Shown piece by piece: positions 36,713-44,165 of a stretch of 64,000 nucleotides of DNA. Position numbers and translations under genes: made by a program. How positions within the stretch are numbered: position 1 is the first letter of the stretch; each line of letters starts with the position of its first letter. The notes under the pieces were generated by a model. The model ran no database searches. It saw only the letters and a program-made list of their open reading frames with translations, and was not told the origin of the DNA. Source of the DNA: Roseomonas sp. (GTDB taxonomy: Bacteria; Pseudomonadota; Alphaproteobacteria; Acetobacterales; Acetobacteraceae); NCBI GenBank assembly GCA_020249285.1, contig JADCFX010000040.1, positions 62,001 to 126,000 of the forward strand, read 5' to 3'.

Positions 36713-37729
36713 TCAGACGCCCTCATACACCACTTCAAGGGATGGCTTGTTCAGCACTTCAGCCGAGCACATGTCTTCCATGGTCGCCGGGTTCAACACA
36801 ACGCCACGGCCCACCGCTTCACCCTTGAACAGGCCAAGCAGATTTTCATGGGTGAGAGGCTTCGGCCGCAGCGGCGGCGCTTCAGCCACCTGAGTCGCCA
36901 ATTGCTCAAACACCGAAGCCCAACGCCCACCAGGCGTGCCGATGATTTCGTAATTCGCGGATTTGCGCCGGATATCCTCATCAGCCGGAATGGCGGCAAG
37001 TACGGGAATGCCAGCTTCAGCGGCGAAGGCATGGGCTTCACCCGTGCCATCATCCTTATTGATGACCATGCCGGCCACGCCGACATTGCCGCCAAGCTTG
37101 CGGAAATACTCCACCGCAGAACACACATTATTCGCGACATAAAGCGATTGCAGGTCATTCGACCCGACCACAATCACCTTCTGGCACATGTCACGCGCAA
37201 TCGGCAGACCGAAGCCACCGCAGACCACATCACCCAGGAAGTCCAGCAGGACGTAGTCAAAATCCCATTGATGGAAGCCAAGCTTTTCCAGCAATTCGAA
37301 GCCATGGATGATGCCGCGCCCACCGCAGCCCCGGCCCACTTCAGGGCCGCCCAATTCCATGGCGAAAACGCCATCGCGCTTGAAGCAGACATCGCCGATG
37401 GCAACAGCCTCACCGGCGGCTTTCTTCTTCGATGAGGTTTCAATGATGGTTGGGCAGGAACGCCCGCCAAACAGCAAGGATGTCGTGTCGCTTTTCGGAT
37501 CGCAGCCAATCAGCAGAACGCGCTTGCCCTGCTGCGCCATCATGTAGCTCAGATTCGCCAGCGTGAAGGACTTGCCGATGCCACCCTTGCCATAAATGGC
37601 GATGATCTGGGTTTGCTTGGCAGCCGGTGAGGTCTGCACAGGATCAGGTGACATGGATGCCTCTGCGCGCAGCGCATCATGCATACCACTGATGGATGGA
37701 GCGTTTGGCTTCCCCGGGACAGCATTCAT
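36713..37729 (-). CDS. bchX: Chlorophyllide a reductase iron protein subunit X
   Basis: A 338-residue NifH-like ATPase that delivers electrons to BchY/BchZ. The P-loop [16 protein letters not shown] lies near residues 45-60, followed by LIGCDPKSDTTSLLFGG; the shared [4Fe-4S] Cys ligands are in GRGCGGRGI and [11 protein letters not shown]. The start overlaps the bchC stop (ATGA). About 40 residues precede the NifH-like fold, as is usual for BchX. Confidence 0.97.
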   Translation of the reverse strand: MNAVPGKPNAPSISGMHDALRAEASMSPDPVQTSPAAKQTQIIAIYGKGGIGKSFTLANLSYMMAQQGKRVLLIGCDPKSDTTSLLFGGRSCPTIIETSSKKKAAGEAVAIGDVCFKRDGVFAMELGGPEVGRGCGGRGIIHGFELLEKLGFHQWDFDYVLLDFLGDVVCGGFGLPIARDMCQKVIVVGSNDLQSLYVANNVCSAVEYFRKLGGNVGVAGMVINKDDGTGEAHAFAAEAGIPVLAAIPADEDIRRKSANYEIIGTPGGRWASVFEQLATQVAEAPPLRPKPLTHENLLGLFKGEAVGRGVVLNPATMEDMCSAEVLNKPSLEVVYEGV

Positions 37730-38667
37730 TGTTTGTTTCTCCAGTCCAGAACCATTTTAAGGCAGGCAGGATCTTCAAAAGCCTGGCGATAGGCTTGCGG
37801 CGCGTCATCCGCGGCGGCGTGATGCGTGATCAGCCCCGCCAACGAAAGCCGGCGCGCGGCAATCAGCGCATTCACCGCATCCAGATCGGGCTGCTTCCAT
37901 TCGGCAGCGATGGCGATGCGCGCTTCCCGCATGAAGGCGGGCGGGAAAGTGAAGGACAGGGGTGCGCTGTAGAAACCAGCAAGCGTCACCACACCACCAG
38001 GTGCCAAGCGCGCAATCAGCGCATCCAACAACGCGGCATCGCCGCTGACATCACAAATCGCGCGATAATCGCGCCGCGCATCTTCGGCCGGATCACACAC
38101 AACATAGCCATGCGCGCCGTCGCGCCGCGCCGCATTGCTTTCCCACACCATCGGCGCGGGATGGCCGGCGGCAATGATGATGCGCGCCAGCAAGCGCCCC
38201 AGCACGCCATGGCCAATGATCAATTCAGGAATCGCACCATGCGGCAGAACCATGGCGTGATGCGCGGTGGCGGCCAGCGCCAGTAAAACCGCATCCGCAC
38301 CAAGCGCGGCATCCACCGGCGTCACACGCGCCGCCGGCACCACCAGGCGCGCTGCGGCACCACCAAAAAGCCCGCGCACATCTCCAAAGCAGCGCGCGCC
38401 AGGTACGAAAACCGCTTCACCAAGCGCCCTGCCCGCTTCCGCGCCGGCCTGCACAATGCGGCCTACCGATTCGTAACCAGGCACCAGCGGGTAACCCATA
38501 CCGGGAAAGGATGGCATGCGCCCGGACCAGAGAAGGCGTTCTGTTCCAGTACTGATGCCGCTCCAATCAATGTCCACGACAACATCCTGCACGCCTGGCG
38601 GCGTCAATGTCAGACGCGACAGCGAGAGCTGTTCGGGTGCGCTGAGCAGGATAGCGAGTGTTTCCAC
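37726..38667 (-). CDS. bchC: Bacteriochlorophyllide a dehydrogenase (2-desacetyl-2-hydroxyethyl type)
   Basis: A 313-residue zinc-alcohol-dehydrogenase-like enzyme that oxidises the C3 hydroxyethyl group of 3-hydroxyethyl bacteriochlorophyllide to acetyl. Landmarks are WSGISTGTERLLWSGRMPSFPG and YPLVPGYESVGRI. I start at GTG 38,667, preceded by GAGGGAG at a good distance. The longer ATG frame would place its first codons on top of the promoter and PpsR site, so it is very unlikely. bchC heads the bchCXYZ-puf unit. Confidence 0.95.
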   Translation of the reverse strand: METLAILLSAPEQLSLSRLTLTPPGVQDVVVDIDWSGISTGTERLLWSGRMPSFPGMGYPLVPGYESVGRIVQAGAEAGRALGEAVFVPGARCFGDVRGLFGGAAARLVVPAARVTPVDAALGADAVLLALAATAHHAMVLPHGAIPELIIGHGVLGRLLARIIIAAGHPAPMVWESNAARRDGAHGYVVCDPAEDARRDYRAICDVSGDAALLDALIARLAPGGVVTLAGFYSAPLSFTFPPAFMREARIAIAAEWKQPDLDAVNALIAARRLSLAGLITHHAAADDAPQAYRQAFEDPACLKMVLDWRNKQ

Positions 38668-38689
38668 CCTTGGACTCCCTCTTGGGTTT

Positions 38690-38707
38690 TGTAACTCTAA
38701 TGTGACG
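38690..38707. promoter_or_regulatory. Degenerate second PpsR-like site before bchC
   Basis: TGTAACTCTAATGTGACG fits TGT-N12-ACA with one mismatch in the right half. It overlaps the proposed -10 element and lies eight bases from the perfect site. PpsR/CrtJ binds such pairs cooperatively in Rhodobacter. It is weak on its own. Confidence 0.35.
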
Positions 38708-38721
38708 TTTGTAGCTGTCAA
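38694..38721 (-). promoter_or_regulatory. Probable sigma70 promoter of bchC
   Basis: On the minus strand TTGACA (38,721-38,716) is followed after 16 bases by TAGAGT (38,699-38,694), then after 26 bases by the GTG start of bchC. The -35 hexamer is the right half of the PpsR site, so repressor and polymerase would compete. A short leader of about 20 bases is predicted. Confidence 0.6.
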
Positions 38722-38733
38722 GCAAAATTGACA
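38716..38733. promoter_or_regulatory. PpsR/CrtJ operator before bchC (perfect)
   Basis: TGTCAAGCAAAATTGACA fits TGTC-N10-GACA exactly. It lies 49 bases upstream of the bchC start and overlaps the -35 element. The repressor gene ppsR is in the same window. Oxygen- and light-dependent repression of bchCXYZ-puf is the expected effect. Confidence 0.85.
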
Positions 38734-38752
38734 ATAAAAAAGTCAAATCACG

Positions 38753-39919
38753 TCAACTGACGGCATCGGCCTGCATCACCCGGGTCAGCAGCGGCGTATC
38801 GGTGGGCAGCAGGCGCGCGCCCGTGAAGCCGGCGGCGGACAGCATCGCGGCCAGTTCATCCGGCCGGCGCGGGCGCCCCCTACCCATCGCCAGCAGGTAA
38901 AAGCCGAAATAGGCGCCGCCCATTGGCTCGGCCCCGGCGGTGCCAGCCATGGGTTCGGCAATCAGCACCCGTCCACCTTTCGGCAGGGCAGCGCGCACGC
39001 GCCGCAGCAGGGCTTGCACCACATCATCATCATGATCGTGCAGCACCCGCACCAGGCTGATGATATCGGCGCCCAAGGGCAGCGAATCGGTGGTGAAATC
39101 CCCGCCCATCGCCATGGCGCGATCGGAAAGCCCTTCGCGGGTAAAGCGCTGCCGGCCCTGTTCGGCCACCGCCGGCAGGTCAAACAGCAACAGATCCAGC
39201 CCGGGGTTCGCCTTGCCAACGGCGGTCAGAAAGGCGCCGCTGCCGCCGCCAACATCCATCAGCCGCCGATGCTGGCCAAAGCGGTAAGCCGCCAAAACTT
39301 CCTGCGCCACCATGGGCTGGCTGGCCGCCATCAAGGCCGTGTAATCTGAAACTTTCTCGCCCGGCAGCGCCCCCGGCTGCGCGGCGCCGGCATAGGCCCA
39401 GTATTGCGCGAGCGCCGTGCCGCCCCTTTCGCGACGGAGCAATTCTACCGGATCCGCCAGATCGGCATAGAGCATGGCATGGTGTTCCACCATGGCGGCG
39501 ATGCCGGGATTGCCGATCATGGCCGCGCCCAATTCGCCAAGCGCCCAGGCACCATCCGCCCGCCGGCGCACCAGCCGGAGCGATTCGGCCGCCACCAAAA
39601 GCCGGCTCATCGCTTCAGGCGAAAGCCCGAGTCGCGTGGCCAAGGCGCGTTCTTCCGCCGGGGCTTCGTGCAAAGCCTCAAACAGCTTCAGCCGCACACA
39701 GGCGGCCAGCACCTGCGAATAGACAAAGCCAGCGCAGAGATCGAATAACTCCCGCGCGCGGCGGCGTGCCAGAGGGCGGGTCAGCGGAAAACGCGCGGCC
39801 CAGGCACGGAAGGCAGGGCGCGCGGTCAGTGATTCGCGCCAAGCGCTGAAGCGATCAGACCAGGACAACCCCTGATCCCCGTCAGCCCTTTCCGGGGGCA
39901 GCGGCATGGCCCTCGCCAT
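38753..39919 (-). CDS. crtF: Hydroxyneurosporene O-methyltransferase
   Basis: A 388-residue SAM-dependent enzyme that methylates the 1-hydroxy group of acyclic carotenoids (spirilloxanthin or spheroidene path). The SAM-binding LMDVGGGSGAFLTAVGKANP lies near residues 228-247, preceded by the plant-OMT-like dimerisation domain starting AGFVYSQVLAACVRLKLFEAL. Starts at residue 1 or 5 are both possible. It begins four bases after crtE stops, so the two are co-transcribed. The bchC promoter lies just beyond its 3' end. Confidence 0.94.
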   Translation of the reverse strand: MARAMPLPPERADGDQGLSWSDRFSAWRESLTARPAFRAWAARFPLTRPLARRRARELFDLCAGFVYSQVLAACVRLKLFEALHEAPAEERALATRLGLSPEAMSRLLVAAESLRLVRRRADGAWALGELGAAMIGNPGIAAMVEHHAMLYADLADPVELLRRERGGTALAQYWAYAGAAQPGALPGEKVSDYTALMAASQPMVAQEVLAAYRFGQHRRLMDVGGGSGAFLTAVGKANPGLDLLLFDLPAVAEQGRQRFTREGLSDRAMAMGGDFTTDSLPLGADIISLVRVLHDHDDDVVQALLRRVRAALPKGGRVLIAEPMAGTAGAEPMGGAYFGFYLLAMGRGRPRRPDELAAMLSAAGFTGARLLPTDTPLLTRVMQADAVS

Positions 39920-39922
39920 GGT

Positions 39923-40789
39923 TCAGGCCGCGGCCAGTTTGCGCGGCAAAAGCCGACCCACTTCTTCCAGCATAGCCGCGCGCAGCAGGCTACGGCCGGG
40001 GCAATCGGGAATCGCCTCCACCGCCGCATTGGCGAGCGTCTTCAGCCGCGCCACCGCGCCATCCAGGCCCAATTGCAGCACGGCACTTGGCCGACCGAGC
40101 GCCTTGTCGCGCCCAACAGGCTTGCCAATGCTGGCTTCATCTTCCACGGCATCGCGCAAATCATCCGCAACCTGGAAGGCCTCACCCAGCCGATCCCCCA
40201 GCAAGCGCCAGGCTTCCGCATCGGCCACACCTGCCGCGGCAGCGCCGGCAACCGATGCGGCGGCAAACAGCGCGCCGGTTTTTTGCCGCTGATATTCGGA
40301 AAGATCGGCGCGCGGCTCACATTCCCAGGCCTGCCCGGCAACAATGCCAAAGGGCACGCCCACGCCATCGCCAATGGCATTGATGACCGGGCCAAGCCGT
40401 TCCGGCGCGCCGCAGCCAGCGCGCGCCACAGTTTGGAAGGCCAGCACAATCAAGGCATCCCCGGCGAGCACCGCCAGCGGTTCGCCAAAGGCGCGATGCA
40501 CAGAAGGCCGGCCGCGCCGCATATCCGCATCGTCAAAACAGGGCAGGTCATCATGCACCAGGCTGGCGCAATGCAGCAGTTCAATCGCCGACGCAGCAGC
40601 GCTGGCAAGCCTTGGCTGGTCATCACCGCAAGCCGCGGCAACAGCAAGCGTCAGGCGTGGGCGAATACGCGCCCCTTTCGGGAAAACCGCGTGCCGCAGG
40701 GCGGCGGCGAGGCGGGGTGGGGTGCCGCTCGTCTCGGCGGAGAGCACCGCGTCTGCGAGGCTGCTCTCAATACGGGCCAAGGCGTCCAT
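39923..40789 (-). CDS. crtE: Geranylgeranyl diphosphate synthase
   Basis: A 288-residue prenyltransferase that makes the C20 precursor for carotenoids and for the bacteriochlorophyll tail. The first Asp-rich motif is HDDLPCFDDADMRRG near residue 79, and the second is QVADDLRDAVED. GGGAGG precedes the ATG. A perfect PpsR site lies 72 bases upstream. It heads the crtE-crtF unit and through read-through probably feeds the bch and puf genes behind it. Confidence 0.95.
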   Translation of the reverse strand: MDALARIESSLADAVLSAETSGTPPRLAAALRHAVFPKGARIRPRLTLAVAAACGDDQPRLASAAASAIELLHCASLVHDDLPCFDDADMRRGRPSVHRAFGEPLAVLAGDALIVLAFQTVARAGCGAPERLGPVINAIGDGVGVPFGIVAGQAWECEPRADLSEYQRQKTGALFAAASVAGAAAAGVADAEAWRLLGDRLGEAFQVADDLRDAVEDEASIGKPVGRDKALGRPSAVLQLGLDGAVARLKTLANAAVEAIPDCPGRSLLRAAMLEEVGRLLPRKLAAA

Positions 40790-40860
40790 GCGTTACCTCC
40801 CAAGGGGTGACGCAAGCATGTCGCGGCAGCCCTATGTAAGTCTTTTGATACTTTTTTGAT

Positions 40861-40878
40861 TGTCCAGTTTTATTGACA
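40861..40878. promoter_or_regulatory. PpsR/CrtJ operator before crtE (perfect)
   Basis: TGTCCAGTTTTATTGACA fits TGTC-N10-GACA exactly and lies 72 bases upstream of crtE, in the short gap after crtB. Overlapping it is a second dyad, TTGACAC-TT-GTGTCAA (40,873-40,888). No obvious -10 element was found. Confidence 0.85.
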
Positions 40879-40895
40879 CTTGTGTCAAGGCTTTT

Positions 40896-41939
40896 TCATG
40901 CACGCGCAGCAAATCGCGTTTCACGATCCGCGCGGTCCATCAATTCCAGCGCCCAAACCAGCCTTTCGCCATAGCCAGCACCAATCGGCGGCCCTTCCGG
41001 TGCAGGTGCGGCGCGCACCGCATCCACCAGAAAGCGCGTGGCGGCTGATGGCGCTTCATCAGCACCATCCTGCTGCGCAGCCAGCGCGCCGGCGGCACGC
41101 GCCAAAAGCCAAGCCTTGCGCCGGCCTGACACCACCGCACGGCGAGAGACGGAATCGAGCCCCTGGCGTTCAACTTCTCGCCCGATTTCGGCATAGACCA
41201 AGCGCGCCGCGCCAATCCCTGGGCGGCAATCCCAAGGCAGCAGCGCAATGCCGGGCCAAGCGCGACGATAATGCGCCTCCGCAGCGCCCAGCAGCCGCGC
41301 CACCACACGCCCAAGCGCGGGGGAAAAGGCAGGATTGGCGATCAGCGCTTCCGCCGAAAGCCCTTCTTCAGCCAACCAGGATTGGGGAAGATAAACGCGG
41401 CCTGCCTTGGCATCTTCGCCGACATCGCGGGCGATATTGGTCAGCTGCATGGCAAGGCCAAGATCACAGGCGCGCGCAATCGCTTCCGGTGAACGCACGC
41501 CCATCAGCAGCGTCATCATGGCACCAACGGTCGCCGCGACGCGCGCAGCATAGGATTCCAGCGCGGCGATATCTTCATAGAATTGGCCTTTGGCGTCCCA
41601 GGCGAAGCCTTCCAGCAGCGCCGCCGGCAGGGCGCGCGGTACGCCATACTGCGCGACCACGGCCGCAAAAGCGCGATCCGCCACATGATTCCAGGGCCGC
41701 CCGGCATAGGCGCCATCCAGGCGCTGTTGCAGCAGCGCGAGTGACGCCGTGGGGTCATCGCTCATGTCAATCGCATCATCAGCAACACGGCAAAAGGCGT
41801 AAAGCGCGGCAGCCGGGGCGGCGATGCGGCGCGGTAGAAGAAAGGATGCGGCGCGAAAACTTTTCGAACCGCCCGCCAAAAGCTTGTTGCAGGCGGCAAG
41901 ATCCTCAGCCGAAATGCCGGTCAGTCCAGACATGCGCAT
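40896..41939 (-). CDS. crtB: Phytoene synthase
   Basis: A 347-residue enzyme that condenses two geranylgeranyl diphosphates to phytoene. It shows YAFCRVADDAID near residue 47 and NIARDVGEDAKAGRVYLP near residue 182, the two Asp-rich sites of the squalene/phytoene synthase family. The N-terminal GSKSFRAASFLLP is also typical. It is co-directional with the DUF3422 gene 18 bases upstream and with crtE downstream. Confidence 0.95.
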   Translation of the reverse strand: MRMSGLTGISAEDLAACNKLLAGGSKSFRAASFLLPRRIAAPAAALYAFCRVADDAIDMSDDPTASLALLQQRLDGAYAGRPWNHVADRAFAAVVAQYGVPRALPAALLEGFAWDAKGQFYEDIAALESYAARVAATVGAMMTLLMGVRSPEAIARACDLGLAMQLTNIARDVGEDAKAGRVYLPQSWLAEEGLSAEALIANPAFSPALGRVVARLLGAAEAHYRRAWPGIALLPWDCRPGIGAARLVYAEIGREVERQGLDSVSRRAVVSGRRKAWLLARAAGALAAQQDGADEAPSAATRFLVDAVRAAPAPEGPPIGAGYGERLVWALELMDRADRETRFAARA

Positions 41940-41957
41940 CCTCGCAGTTTTCTTGTT

Positions 41958-43256
41958 TCAGTCATTTTCGGCTGTCCGGCGGCGAAAGCGCCGCACACCA
42001 AGCGCCACCGTCAAAGCAACGACTGGGATGGCGATACTGGTGACGATTTCTTCGCGGAAGTTGGCCCCTGAAAGGGCCAAACCCTTGGCCAGATAGGCAA
42101 CAAGCCCAACCACGTAATAGGTGATGGCGGCCACGGAAAACCCTTCGACCGCCTGCTGCAACCTAAGTTGCTGACGCGCGCGCCGTTCCATGGAAGCGAG
42201 CAAGGCCTGGTTCTGCCGCTCCCGCGTGATGTCAACGCGTGTCGAGAGAAGCTGCGTGGCGCGCGCCACGCGTTGGGACAGCATTTCCTGCCGCCTGCCA
42301 ACCGCCTGGCAGGTATTCATGGCGGGCGCCAAGCGACGTTCGGTAAACTCACCGAAGGTCTGCATGCCTTCCATGCGCGTCTCCCGTAATTCCTGAATGC
42401 GGTTGCGCACCAATTCGTAATAGGCAGCGGCGGCGGAAAAGCGGAAACGATGGCGCGATTCGCGGCTTTCCGCTTCCGCCGCCATACGCGTCAGGCGTTG
42501 CAGCAGCAGCGGTTCATCGGCTTCTTGCGCTTCCACGAGCGCCGCGCTGATTTCCGCCAATTCGCGTTCTTGCGCACCGATTTGAGGTGCGACTTCCTGC
42601 GCGACCGGCAGCGCCAGCAGCGCCATGATGCGGTAGGTTTCCATCTCAAGCAGGCGCTGCGTAAGCCGCCCCGCCTGATAGGGCGACATGCCGCCATCAT
42701 AAATCAGGAAACGGCTGAACCCATCATCCTGGATGCGAAAATCCGTGAAGGCATGTGCCTGGCCGCCAGCCAGTGGACCGCCCACCAGCATGTGATCACG
42801 AAAATAGCGTCTCGAGATTTCACTGATGGCCAGCGGCACTTCCTTGGAAGCCAGCAGCGTGACATGCGCCGCGGCAATCACCTGGCCAGGTAGGGCTTTC
42901 AGCCATTCCGGTGGCAGGGCATGGATCGCCGCCGCCGAAAAGGGCTCAGGCTCTGCACTCGCAACCACCACCATGAAGCGGCTGAATTCGCCATGCCTTT
43001 CCCATTTCAGGCGAAACGGCCCGAAATCCGCGCTGTAGTGATTGGCACCTGGCGCTGGGGGCGGCACGGAAAAGCGCTGCGCGAGCGCGCAAAGTGCGGC
43101 CCAGGGCGCATCCCGCGCTTCATCGGCTGTCGGCAATAGCGCAATCTGTGAAACGCGGCAGGGGGTGAACAGGATCTCCGGCGGACGCGCATGCACCTCA
43201 TCATTCAACTCAACGCGCTTGGCATAGGATGGGGGGAGCACGTTATCGAAGCTCAT
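41958..43256 (-). CDS. DUF3422 family protein in the bchD-bchO transcription unit
   Basis: A 432-residue protein of the DUF3422 family. The start SYAKRVELNDEVHARPPE is the family N-terminus. The middle is strongly helical and charged, with coiled-coil character (about residues 245-370), and two hydrophobic helices near residues 380-402 and 408-424 anchor it in the membrane. I start at the ATG overlapping the bchO stop (ATGA). The family has no established role; its coupling to bchO and position before crtB suggest a link to pigment synthesis or membrane assembly. Confidence 0.85.
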   Translation of the reverse strand: MSFDNVLPPSYAKRVELNDEVHARPPEILFTPCRVSQIALLPTADEARDAPWAALCALAQRFSVPPPAPGANHYSADFGPFRLKWERHGEFSRFMVVVASAEPEPFSAAAIHALPPEWLKALPGQVIAAAHVTLLASKEVPLAISEISRRYFRDHMLVGGPLAGGQAHAFTDFRIQDDGFSRFLIYDGGMSPYQAGRLTQRLLEMETYRIMALLALPVAQEVAPQIGAQERELAEISAALVEAQEADEPLLLQRLTRMAAEAESRESRHRFRFSAAAAYYELVRNRIQELRETRMEGMQTFGEFTERRLAPAMNTCQAVGRRQEMLSQRVARATQLLSTRVDITRERQNQALLASMERRARQQLRLQQAVEGFSVAAITYYVVGLVAYLAKGLALSGANFREEIVTSIAIPVVALTVALGVRRFRRRTAEND

Positions 43257-44161
43257 GCTGCCGCCCCGGTGACATTTTGCGCAAGGCGCGACCATTCCTT
43301 AAGCAGCGCATCGGCGACCAATTGTGGCGCTTCTTCATGCGCCAGATGGCCAAGCCCTTCCAGGGTGATGATGCGCGCGGCGGGAAGGATGGCCTGGATG
43401 CGCCGCGCCTGCATGGGCGGCACGGCGCGATCGCGGCTGCCCACCATCAGGAAAAGCGCTGTGCCAAGGCGTGGCAAATCGCGCAGCAAGGGGCGCAATT
43501 CCCATTGCGCCATCATCGTCAGTGCCGCGCGAATATGCCCGGCATAGCCAAAAAGCCGCGTGTATAATTCGACACCGCGCGGGCCGATATCTGAACCCGT
43601 ATCACGCAGCAGCTTTGCCGCCACTTCCTGTTTGGAAGCGCGCCAGGCGCAAAGCTTGGAGACAAAGGGCAGCCCCACCATGACGCGTGCGGCGCGCGTA
43701 AAGAACGCCGCATGCTCATCGCCGAGCGGCAGCAGCGCGCCATTCAGGCTGAATATGGCGCGCGGTGCGATCTTGCCATCCAAGGCCATGCGCAGCGCAA
43801 TCGCCGCGCCCGCCGAATGGCCAAGCACCACATCGGGTGATGCCTGAAGCTTCTGCAGCAATCCATGCAAGGCCGCCGAAAAACCCGCCAGTGAAACTCG
43901 CGCTTGCGGCAGGCTGGCAGTAAAGCCATGCCCCGGCAGATCTGGCGCAATCAGCGTGAAATGCGGCGCGAGCAATGGCGCCAGATCGCGCCAGCTATGC
44001 GTGGCCGCCGCCGTGCCATGCAGCAACAATAGGCAAGGCCCCTGCCCCAGGCGCTGCACATGCCAACGCAGCCCACCGGCTTCGATAAACTGGCTCGATT
44101 CCCTATTCGGCCAATCGCGCCCGTACCTTTCCCAGTTTGGAAATTCTCCGGACGCGGCCAT
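43253..44161 (-). CDS. bchO: Alpha/beta hydrolase, magnesium chelatase accessory protein
   Basis: A 302-residue alpha/beta hydrolase always found next to bchD and bchI in purple bacteria. It shows LLLLHGTAAATHSW, LPGHGFT and the nucleophile elbow VLGHSAGAAIALRMA with Ser, and a late GLGHLAHEE with the catalytic His. The role is thought to be in magnesium insertion, but the reaction is unproven. I start at MAASGEFPNW, four bases after bchD. Its stop overlaps the DUF3422 start. Confidence 0.92.
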   Translation of the reverse strand: MAASGEFPNWERYGRDWPNRESSQFIEAGGLRWHVQRLGQGPCLLLLHGTAAATHSWRDLAPLLAPHFTLIAPDLPGHGFTASLPQARVSLAGFSAALHGLLQKLQASPDVVLGHSAGAAIALRMALDGKIAPRAIFSLNGALLPLGDEHAAFFTRAARVMVGLPFVSKLCAWRASKQEVAAKLLRDTGSDIGPRGVELYTRLFGYAGHIRAALTMMAQWELRPLLRDLPRLGTALFLMVGSRDRAVPPMQARRIQAILPAARIITLEGLGHLAHEEAPQLVADALLKEWSRLAQNVTGAAA

Positions 44162-44165
44162 GGCA

